From contig NZ_FONE01000006.1 in NCBI RefSeq assembly GCF_900112825.1, forward strand, positions 1-64,000: a DNA stretch of 64,000 bases, read 5' to 3'. The notes beneath the pieces are model-generated. The model was not told where the DNA came from and did not search any database. It saw only the letters and a list, made by a program, of their open reading frames with translations. Numbering within the stretch: position 1 is the first letter of the stretch; each line of letters begins with the position of its first letter. Positions 57,333-64,000 of the stretch are shown in pieces. The position numbers and the translations under genes were made by a program. The DNA comes from Nitrosomonas sp. Nm166. GTDB lineage: Bacteria; Pseudomonadota; Gammaproteobacteria; Burkholderiales; Nitrosomonadaceae.

Positions 57333-58526
57333 TTATTTTAATAAATTTTTGATGCGATTTAACGCTTGCTGCAAATTTTCTAATGAAGTGGCGAATGATA
57401 AGCGCATATAACCTTCACATCCGAAAGCAGAGCCTGGAACGACAGCTACACCAGCGCCTTCCAGCAAATATTCACTGAATGCGATATCGCTTTGTCCGTT
57501 AATCAACTTTCTTTCATATAGATCATTTATGGACTGGCGGACATCCGCAAACGCATAAAATGCGCCATCGGAGGGTAGGCAGCGTATGCCGTTGATCTGA
57601 TTCAGCTGCTCAGTCACGAAGGCGTTACGTTCCCTAAATGCGAACACCATGGGATGAATGCAGGACTGATCACCATTTAATGCTGCTTCGGCAGCTGCCT
57701 GAGAAATAGAGCTAGGATTTGATGTGCTCTGTGATTGGATATTTTCCATGGCGGTTATGATGTGGGATGGCCCACCGCAATAACCTATGCGCCATCCCGT
57801 CATTGAATAAGCTTTAGATACGCCATTTAAAACGACAGTTTGCTGAAATAAATCCGGACAGGCATTAGCAATATTAGTAAAAACCTGATTTGATAATAAA
57901 ATATGCTCATACATGTCATCGGTAGCAATCAGAATCTGCGGATATTTACGTAAAATTTCTCCTAATGCCTTCAGTTCATCAATGGTATAAACTGCTCCCG
58001 ATGGATTGCTAGGGCTGTTGATGACAAACATTCGAGTTTTAGGTGTAATGGCTGCTTCCAGTTGCTCTGCAGAAATTTTGAAATTTTGTTCGATTCCCGT
58101 ATTGATAAAAACGGGCTTGCCTTCAGCGATCAAAACAATGTCGGGATAAGAAACCCAGTAAGGGGCTGGAATAATGACCTCGTCACCAGGATTGATGACC
58201 GATAACGCCAGGTTAAAAAAACTCTGCTTACCGCCACAGGAAACCAAAATTTGCTTGGCTTCAAAATCAAAATTATTTTCGCGTTTAAATTTAGCTACAA
58301 TGGCGTTTTTTAAACCGGGTGTTCCGCCAACCGGCGTATATTTGGTCAAGCCTTTGTTGATAGCGGCTATTGCTGCATCCTTAATATGCTGTGGTGTGTC
58401 AAAATCAGGTTCACCTGCACCTAGCCCAATGATATCTTTACCTTCAGCTTTTAATTGAGCTGCTCTAGCAGTAACAGCAAGAGTAGGGGATGGCTTGATA
58501 GTTTGAACGCGGTTAGAGAGTTCCAC
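57333..58526 (-). CDS. Aspartate/aromatic aminotransferase, class I
   Basis: 397 residues from GTG 58526, which sits 5-6 nt after GAGGA; the open frame continues 19 codons further upstream but those residues are not family-like. PLP enzyme of fold type I: GAGEPDFDTPQHIK, SPSNPSGAVYT, the PLP lysine in NGVSKAYSMTGWRIGYCGG and the late MRLSFATSLENL. Probably transfers amino groups between aspartate and 2-oxoglutarate (AspAT Ib type). Divergent from uvrB. Confidence 0.93.
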   Translation of the reverse strand: MELSNRVQTIKPSPTLAVTARAAQLKAEGKDIIGLGAGEPDFDTPQHIKDAAIAAINKGLTKYTPVGGTPGLKNAIVAKFKRENNFDFEAKQILVSCGGKQSFFNLALSVINPGDEVIIPAPYWVSYPDIVLIAEGKPVFINTGIEQNFKISAEQLEAAITPKTRMFVINSPSNPSGAVYTIDELKALGEILRKYPQILIATDDMYEHILLSNQVFTNIANACPDLFQQTVVLNGVSKAYSMTGWRIGYCGGPSHIITAMENIQSQSTSNPSSISQAAAEAALNGDQSCIHPMVFAFRERNAFVTEQLNQINGIRCLPSDGAFYAFADVRQSINDLYERKLINGQSDIAFSEYLLEGAGVAVVPGSAFGCEGYMRLSFATSLENLQQALNRIKNLLK

Positions 58527-58604
58527 AAAAATCCTCGCACTAAAATAGGTAAACCGGCATGTTAAAATGGCTTGAAGATACAATTTAATAATGGAATTAT
58601 ACCT

Positions 58605-60635
58605 GTGATCGTAACCTTCCCCAATAGTCCGTATAAACTACATCAAGCATTTGAACCGGCAGGTGATCAACCAGCCGCAATTGCGCAACTTGTTGAAGGT
58701 ATTAATGATGGTCTTGCGTTCCAAACATTATTGGGAGTTACCGGTTCGGGTAAAACCTATACAATTGCCAATATGATCGCACGCTTGGGTCGCCCGGCAA
58801 TTTTGATGGCACCGAACAAGACTCTGGCAGCACAGCTCTATGCAGAAATGCGTGAATTTTTTCCTGAGAATGCGATTGAGTACTTTGTCTCTTATTATGA
58901 TTATTATCAACCAGAAGCCTATGTGCCGGCGCGTGATTTGTTTATCGAGAAAGATTCCAGTATTAACGAGCATATTGAGCAAATGCGCTTATCCGCCACC
59001 AAGTCGTTGCTGGAACGCGATGACGCGATCATTGTGGCTACCGTATCGTGTATTTATGGTATCGGTGATCCGGTTGATTATCATGGCATGATTCTGCATT
59101 TGCGCAATGGTGAGAAAATTACTCAACGCGAAATCATTAAGCGCCTGACGGAAATGCAATACGATCGTAATGAGCTGGAATTCAAGCGTGGTGTATTCCG
59201 TGTTCGAGGCGATGTCGTGGATGTTTTCCCGGCAGAAAACTCGGAAGCGGCGGTGCGGGTGTCATTATTCGATGATGAAGTCGATAGCATGTCATTATTT
59301 GATCCTCTGACAGGTCGTATGCTGCAGAAATTATCGCGTTATACCATTTATCCTTCCAGTCATTATGTGACACCGCGAAGCACTACATTGCGTGCGATGG
59401 AAACCATCAAAGCTGAATTGCGTGAACGGTTGGAGTATTTTTATCAGGAGCATCGCCTGGTTGAAGCCCAGCGCCTTGAACAACGCACGCGATTTGACTT
59501 GGAAATGCTCAATGAGCTGGGCTTTTGCAAAGGCATTGAAAATTATTCGCGTCATCTTTCCGGCAAGAAACCCGGCGAGCCGCCGCCAACGCTGCTTGAT
59601 TATCTGCCACGGAATGCGTTGATGATTATTGATGAAAGCCATGTTACCGTGCCACAGATCGGTGGCATGTATCGCGGTGACCGTTCGCGCAAGGAAAACT
59701 TGGTGAATTATGGCTTTCGTTTGCCATCTGCTTTGGATAATCGCCCTTTGCGATTTGAGGAATTTGAAAAAAGAATGCCGCAAACCATATTTGTATCAGC
59801 AACACCAGCTGATTATGAGAAATTGAATAGTGGCCAAGTGGTAGAGCAGGTTGTGCGACCAACAGGTTTGGTGGATCCTATGATTGAAGTACGCCCTGTC
59901 GCAACGCAGGTTGATGATTTAATGTCTGAAGTCAGTTTACGGGTGGCCAAAAATGAGCGCATACTGGTTACCACGCTGACAAAGCGCATGGCAGAGGATT
60001 TGACGGATTATTTTTCCGATCATCAAATCAAAGTGCGTTATTTGCACTCCGATATCGATACTGTTGAGCGAGTTGAAATTATACGTGATCTACGCCTGGG
60101 TCAGTTTGATGTTCTGGTGGGGATTAATTTGCTGCGTGAAGGGCTGGATATTCCGGAGGTTTCCCTGGTTGCCATATTGGATGCTGATAAGGAAGGTTTT
60201 TTGCGCTCGGAAAGATCACTGATTCAAACTATCGGCCGGGCTGCGCGCCATATCAATGGCACTGCCATTCTATACGCTGATAAGATCACTAAATCAATGC
60301 GTTCTGCAATTGATGAAACCAATCGCCGGCGTCATAAGCAGATACAACATAACCTCCGGAATCATATCACGCCACGATCTGTGCATAAACGCATCAAAGA
60401 TCTGATCGACGGTGTTTACAATTATGAGTCGGCACAACAGAACCTTAAAGCCGCGCAGGTGCAGGCACATTATGATGTCATGAATGAATCCCAATTGGCT
60501 AAGGAAATTCAGCGTGTTGAAAAGAAAATGCTGAGTGCTGCAAAAAACCTGGAATTTGAGCAAGCAGCACTGTACCGGGATGAACTAAAAAGCCTTAAGA
60601 ATAAATTGCTGATCGGCTTTACTGATGTTACTTAA
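58605..60635 (+). CDS. uvrB: Excinuclease ABC subunit B
   Basis: 676 residues from GTG 58605 ([20 protein letters not shown], the family start); the frame extends to TTG 58572 without family similarity. Walker A is GVTGSGKT, the DNA-separating beta-hairpin [12 protein letters not shown], helicase motifs [30 protein letters not shown] and [12 protein letters not shown], and the C-terminal UVR domain that binds UvrC. Helicase-like damage verifier in nucleotide excision repair. No other uvr gene is adjacent. Confidence 0.98.
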   Translation: MIVTFPNSPYKLHQAFEPAGDQPAAIAQLVEGINDGLAFQTLLGVTGSGKTYTIANMIARLGRPAILMAPNKTLAAQLYAEMREFFPENAIEYFVSYYDYYQPEAYVPARDLFIEKDSSINEHIEQMRLSATKSLLERDDAIIVATVSCIYGIGDPVDYHGMILHLRNGEKITQREIIKRLTEMQYDRNELEFKRGVFRVRGDVVDVFPAENSEAAVRVSLFDDEVDSMSLFDPLTGRMLQKLSRYTIYPSSHYVTPRSTTLRAMETIKAELRERLEYFYQEHRLVEAQRLEQRTRFDLEMLNELGFCKGIENYSRHLSGKKPGEPPPTLLDYLPRNALMIIDESHVTVPQIGGMYRGDRSRKENLVNYGFRLPSALDNRPLRFEEFEKRMPQTIFVSATPADYEKLNSGQVVEQVVRPTGLVDPMIEVRPVATQVDDLMSEVSLRVAKNERILVTTLTKRMAEDLTDYFSDHQIKVRYLHSDIDTVERVEIIRDLRLGQFDVLVGINLLREGLDIPEVSLVAILDADKEGFLRSERSLIQTIGRAARHINGTAILYADKITKSMRSAIDETNRRRHKQIQHNLRNHITPRSVHKRIKDLIDGVYNYESAQQNLKAAQVQAHYDVMNESQLAKEIQRVEKKMLSAAKNLEFEQAALYRDELKSLKNKLLIGFTDVT

Positions 60636-60639
60636 AGTA

Positions 60640-60981
60640 TTACTTCTTAACCTCAGTAGAAGAGACAAAAATAAGTGTGCTAAAGGTACGGTTCAATGTC
60701 TTACTGGTAAAGTTAGTCATCACCATATCTTCAACGAAACGAATATGGTCGCCTTTATTGACTTTAGTCGTAGGGGCCGCAATCCAGAATCTGTTTCCAC
60801 CGTTTTCTAGCTCCATGTATGTATATCCGGTTGTGTCGATGATGTTAACAACTTTTCCCTCGTTATCAGGTAATCCTGATCTTTGTGTATTCTGTGGTTC
60901 ATGGTGTAGCGCCATCACATGGGCGGAATTGAATAATAAACACCCAATTAAGGCCATCAAAGATAAAAATGAAATTTTCAT
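60640..60981 (-). CDS. Exported NrfJ-like OB-fold protein
   Basis: From the ATG at 60981 (GGAG 5 nt upstream) the product is 113 residues with a signal peptide (MKISFLSLMALIGCLLFNSA, cut about residue 24). The mature part shows GYTYMELENGGNRFWIAAPT, TTKVNKGDHIRFVEDM and MTNFTSKTLNRTFSTLIFV, a pattern of NrfJ-like proteins associated with cytochrome c nitrite reductase systems and their relatives. No nrfA is nearby. The cut just before the Ala-His (ALHHEP) gives a His-rich N-terminus. Convergent with uvrB, 4-nt gap. Confidence 0.8.
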   Translation of the reverse strand: MKISFLSLMALIGCLLFNSAHVMALHHEPQNTQRSGLPDNEGKVVNIIDTTGYTYMELENGGNRFWIAAPTTKVNKGDHIRFVEDMVMTNFTSKTLNRTFSTLIFVSSTEVKK

Positions 60982-61033
60982 GAACGCTCCAAAGATACTG
61001 TTTTGTTGAAAACCGATATGATACACCGCTCAA

Positions 61034-61858
61034 TTATTTAGTTCCAATACCGGCATGGGGCACTGATGTTCTATCCTGGCGTACTTTCTCAAAGAAACAA
61101 ATAGCAGCTGCAGCTGCAGCATTTAAGGATTCAGTTCTACCCGGCATTGGAATAGCGATGTTCTCGTCAGCCGCCTGTATCATTTCTTTAGACAGTCCTG
61201 CTCCTTCGTTACCGAATACAAATGCAGTTGGGCCGGTTAGTGAGATCTCAAAAAGATTTTTTGTAGCTTGTATGGATGTGGCAATGACAGTACCGTCAAA
61301 TTGTCGTGCAAGTTTTTGCAGGTCACAGTCTTCATGAATACGTAAGAGAAAATGTGCGCCCATCGCAGCTCGTAAGGTTTTAGGTGACCAGGCATCGGCG
61401 CATTGTTTAGATAGATAAACATCTCCGACATTAGCAGCGGCTGCCGAACGCAAAATGGAGCCAAGGTTGCCAGGATCTTGAATTGCCTCCAGCAAAACAC
61501 TAAACATTTCCTTTCCATGATCAGTTTCTTTCTTCAATTCAGGAACTGAAATGAGCGCAAGAATTCCCGTTGGTGTTTTTACAGGAGATATGGCACGAAA
61601 TAATGCATTACTGATAATTGTTATTTTAGGTAGTGAATTGCTAAAGAGAATATTCAGAAAACGCTGATTTTCAGCATTCTCAAAATAAGACTGGCTGACG
61701 ATCAAATTTTTCGGTGTGCCCACTACCGAACAGTAAATTTGAATAAGATGTATACCATCAAGCAGCGTTAAACCGGTTTTTTTTCGATAGGGTGATAATC
61801 CTTCTAATTTGATCAATTGCTTGATCAGCGGATGATCGCGCGAAGTGATAACCGGCAT
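61034..61858 (-). CDS. SpoU-family RNA 2'-O-methyltransferase
   Basis: 274 residues. An N-terminal substrate-binding domain (about 1-100) precedes the SPOUT knot: LEAIQDPGNLGSILRSAAAA, FVFGNEGAGLSKEMI and IPMPGRTESLNAAAAAAICF are motifs 1-3. Likely methylates ribose in 23S rRNA (RlmB/TrmH-like), but the exact nucleotide cannot be told. It lies between hisD and the NrfJ-like gene on the same strand. Confidence 0.9.
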   Translation of the reverse strand: MPVITSRDHPLIKQLIKLEGLSPYRKKTGLTLLDGIHLIQIYCSVVGTPKNLIVSQSYFENAENQRFLNILFSNSLPKITIISNALFRAISPVKTPTGILALISVPELKKETDHGKEMFSVLLEAIQDPGNLGSILRSAAAANVGDVYLSKQCADAWSPKTLRAAMGAHFLLRIHEDCDLQKLARQFDGTVIATSIQATKNLFEISLTGPTAFVFGNEGAGLSKEMIQAADENIAIPMPGRTESLNAAAAAAICFFEKVRQDRTSVPHAGIGTK

Positions 61859-61905
61859 GGTTAAGTTCTACAGTTGTCAGCCAATTGCGCAATAATATTG
61901 TTGAG

Positions 61906-63210
61906 TTATTGTTTTTTATAGCGATACTCTGCTGACAGGGCGTGAGCTTGCAGTCCTTCCCCGTAAGCCAGTACAGACGCAATTTCTCCCAGTTTTGCAG
62001 CACCCTGCTGAGAAACCTGAATGAGACTGCTGCGCTTCTGAAAGTCATAGACGCCCAATGGGGAAGAAAACCGTGCTGTCCGCGATGTGGGCAAAACGTG
62101 ATTGGGACCAGCACAATAGTCACCTAAAGCTTCACAGGCATGACGACCGAGGAAAATAGCGCCGGCATGGCGGATTTTATTCACCCAGTTTTCCGGCTGA
62201 TCAACAGATAATTCCAGATGCTCAGGCGCAATTCGGTTGGCGATCGCACAAGCCTCCTCCAGGTCCTGCACTTGAATCAAAGCACCGCGATTTTCAAGTG
62301 CAGTGCGGATGACATCTTTGCGCGGCATTTCAGATATCAGGCGATTAATACTGTGCATCACCTGATCAAGAAACTCTGCATCGGGAGATAATAAAATCGA
62401 TTGGGCTAATTCATCGTGTTCCGCCTGGGAGAATAAATCCATCGCAATCCAGTCAGGATCTGTTTTGCCATCGCAGATCACCAAAATCTCAGAGGGACCT
62501 GCAACCATATCGATGCCGACGATGCCGAATACCTGACGCTTGGCGGCGGCAACATAAGCATTCCCAGGACCCACAATTTTATCCACTTGCGGTATCGTTT
62601 CAGTGCCATACGCCAATGCACCTATGGCCTGCGCCCCGCCAATGGTAAAAACACGATCAACTTTGCTGATGGCAGCTGCTGCCAGCACCATATCATTTCT
62701 TTCTCCAGCTGGTGTGGGGACTACCATAATCAGTTCTTTTACGTCGGCTACTTTCGCCGGGATGGCATTCATCAGAACGGACGAAGGATACGAGGCTTTA
62801 CCGCCAGGCACGTATAAGCCCACGCGATCAAGCGGCGTTACTTTCTGACCTAACAATGTATCGTCCGGATCAGTATACTGCCATGAATTCAATGGCTGTT
62901 TTTCATGATAGCTGCGGATTCGTTGTGCTGCTTGTTCCAGTGCATTGCGCTGAGCGGGTGATAAGGCTGCCAAGGATTGCTGCAAATGATTCTGCGTGAG
63001 TTCGAGGTCTTTAGCGGATGTGGCGGAGAGCCTGTCAAAACGGTTAGTGTATTCGATCAAGGCAGTGTCTTTGCGCTTCCTGATATCTGCAAGAATCGTG
63101 GTGACTATCGAATCGACAGCATTGTCTTGTGCATTTTCAAAAGCCAATAGTTTTTCAAGATTGGAATCAAAATCAGGTGTAATTGAATTGAATCGTTTTA
63201 TTTGAATCAT
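61906..63210 (-). CDS. hisD: Histidinol dehydrogenase
   Basis: Zinc enzyme for the last two oxidations to histidine. From ATG 63210 the length is 434 residues, equal to the usual length. [56 protein letters not shown] and [14 protein letters not shown] are signatures; the zinc-binding His/Gln region is [14 protein letters not shown] at 63255 overlapping the hisG stop (GTGA) would add 15 residues and couple translation; the family start favours ATG 63210. Confidence 0.96.
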   Translation of the reverse strand: MIQIKRFNSITPDFDSNLEKLLAFENAQDNAVDSIVTTILADIRKRKDTALIEYTNRFDRLSATSAKDLELTQNHLQQSLAALSPAQRNALEQAAQRIRSYHEKQPLNSWQYTDPDDTLLGQKVTPLDRVGLYVPGGKASYPSSVLMNAIPAKVADVKELIMVVPTPAGERNDMVLAAAAISKVDRVFTIGGAQAIGALAYGTETIPQVDKIVGPGNAYVAAAKRQVFGIVGIDMVAGPSEILVICDGKTDPDWIAMDLFSQAEHDELAQSILLSPDAEFLDQVMHSINRLISEMPRKDVIRTALENRGALIQVQDLEEACAIANRIAPEHLELSVDQPENWVNKIRHAGAIFLGRHACEALGDYCAGPNHVLPTSRTARFSSPLGVYDFQKRSSLIQVSQQGAAKLGEIASVLAYGEGLQAHALSAEYRYKKQ

Positions 63211-63251
63211 GGTATGAAATGAATTTCCGACGGATGTGGTTGCTGGCAGGC

Positions 63252-63896
63252 TCACTTTTCGATAGCTGCAGAAAATGCATCCAGCACGGGTTGAATAGTC
63301 GCTCTCTTTAGCTTCAATGCGGCCTGGTTAATAATCAATCTTGCTGAGATCGGCATGATCTCCTCGACGGCTTTAAGGTGATTGGCCTTTAAGGTATTAC
63401 CGCTTGACACCAGATCGACGATGGCATCAGCCAATCCCACTAAGGGGGCTAATTCCATCGATCCGTACAACTTGATGAGATCGACATGAACGCCTTTGTC
63501 AGCAAAATGTTCGCTGGCAGTCTGTACATATTTGGTGGCAATGCGTAATCGTGCGCCTTGCCGCACGGCAGAATCATAATCAAAACCTTCAGGTACAGCT
63601 ACCATCATCCGGCAACAAGCGATGTTGAGGTCCAATGGTTGATAAAGACCAGCGCCCCCATGTTCATGCAATACATCTTTTCCCGCAATCCCGAGATCTG
63701 CTGCACCATATTGCACATAAGTCGGCACATCCGATGCCCGTACAATAATCAGGCGAACATTGGCGCGATTGGTGGAAAGGATCAGTTTGCGTGATGATTC
63801 TGGATCATCCAGGGCAACGATCCCTGCTACTTTTAACAGAGGCGCTGTATCTTCAAAGATTCGCCCTTTTGACAGGGCGATAGTAATTTCAGTCAT
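63252..63896 (-). CDS. hisG: ATP phosphoribosyltransferase, short form
   Basis: 214-residue catalytic subunit of the first step of histidine synthesis. [40 protein letters not shown] and [20 protein letters not shown] (PRPP-binding loop) are visible. The short form lacks the C-terminal regulatory domain, so it needs HisZ for activity and feedback; hisZ is not in the window. Upstream of hisD with a 4-nt GTGA overlap if the longer HisD is used. Confidence 0.96.
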   Translation of the reverse strand: MTEITIALSKGRIFEDTAPLLKVAGIVALDDPESSRKLILSTNRANVRLIIVRASDVPTYVQYGAADLGIAGKDVLHEHGGAGLYQPLDLNIACCRMMVAVPEGFDYDSAVRQGARLRIATKYVQTASEHFADKGVHVDLIKLYGSMELAPLVGLADAIVDLVSSGNTLKANHLKAVEEIMPISARLIINQAALKLKRATIQPVLDAFSAAIEK

Positions 63897-63907
63897 AAAT
63901 CAGAGAA

Positions 63908-64000
63908 TTATTCTAGATTGGCCGCTGCGAAATCCCAATTAATCAGTTTATCCAGTATGGTGTTTACATAATCGGCGCGGCGATTCTGGTAATCCAGATA
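63908..64000 (-). CDS. sodB: Superoxide dismutase (Fe type), 3' end only
   Basis: Partial gene cut by the window edge; 30 residues remain: [20 protein letters not shown] then [10 protein letters not shown] and TAA. This is the C-terminus of Fe/Mn superoxide dismutases (the DYxNxRxxY and LxNWDF pattern). The Fe-versus-Mn type is uncertain from this part. Its stop lies 12 nt before the hisG start on the same strand, so sodB and hisG could be co-transcribed. Confidence 0.88.
   Translation of the reverse strand, partial: YLDYQNRRADYVNTILDKLINWDFAAANLE

Overview
The window looks like chromosome from a moderately AT-rich betaproteobacterium, most likely Nitrosomonadaceae (Nitrosomonas-like). Supporting points are an SAH riboswitch in front of ahcY, a homodimeric-type AceE with a single-lipoyl AceF, the nadD-rsfS-rlmH-maf-rng block, a complete mreBCD-mrdA-rodA-rlpA cluster, the short HisG form, a his operon running into hinT-tatABC, flhDC, and an unusual concentration of copper proteins. 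The genus is inferred from gene content and order; no marker RNA is present. I see no tRNA, rRNA, CRISPR array, prophage or intact insertion sequence.

Layout. 0.2-5.7 kb: activated methyl and C1-folate genes (metK, SAH riboswitch, ahcY, metF, an unknown membrane protein, folD). 5.7-9.8 kb: aceE and aceF, with a terminator-like hairpin between them and no E3 gene after them. 9.8-13.7 kb: nadD (no ordinary start codon), rsfS, rlmH, maf, rng. 13.8-22.2 kb: signalling and accessory genes, namely a lipoprotein, a NarL-type response regulator with a 958-residue kinase carrying three tandem copies of one sensory module, CorA, a DUF2780-like lipoprotein, and a second NarL-type regulator whose kinase partner survives only as a broken fragment. 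22.2-25.7 kb: hydrolase, 2Fe-2S ferredoxin, ubiB, ubiJ. 26.2-32.8 kb (minus strand): rod-shape and elongasome genes. 32.9-36.2 kb: gatCAB. 36.6-41.7 kb: a copper cassette with an orphan LuxR-type regulator and two multicopper-oxidase-like proteins, where the regulator gene and the oxidase genes are preceded by near-identical promoter-like elements. 42.0-46.8 kb: manC/algA, copZ, copA and a secreted protein. 46.9-53.8 kb: tatCBA, hinT and hisE-I-F-A-H-B-C on the minus strand. 53.9-61.9 kb: a block separating hisC from hisD (MidA-like methyltransferase, pteridine-reductase-like SDR, an hsdM remnant, flhDC, aspartate aminotransferase, uvrB, an NrfJ-like protein, an rRNA methyltransferase). 61.9-64.0 kb: hisD, hisG and the 3' end of sodB.

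The most interesting system is the copper cassette at 36.68-41.71 kb. Protein A (332 aa) keeps the domain-1 copper-ligand motifs of a two-domain multicopper oxidase (HVHG, YHDH) and has lost the domain-2 ligands. Protein B (924 aa) has lost most of domain 1 but keeps all the domain-2 ligands (HTFHLH, HCH-x3-H-x4-M), and adds a third type-1 copper cupredoxin and a YVTN-like propeller. In known two-domain oxidases the trinuclear copper site forms between domain 1 of one subunit and domain 2 of another. I therefore propose that A and B form a split, obligately heteromeric multicopper oxidase, controlled by the neighbouring atypical regulator through the duplicated promoter element. The ligand pattern is read directly from the sequence; the assembly and the regulation are inference.
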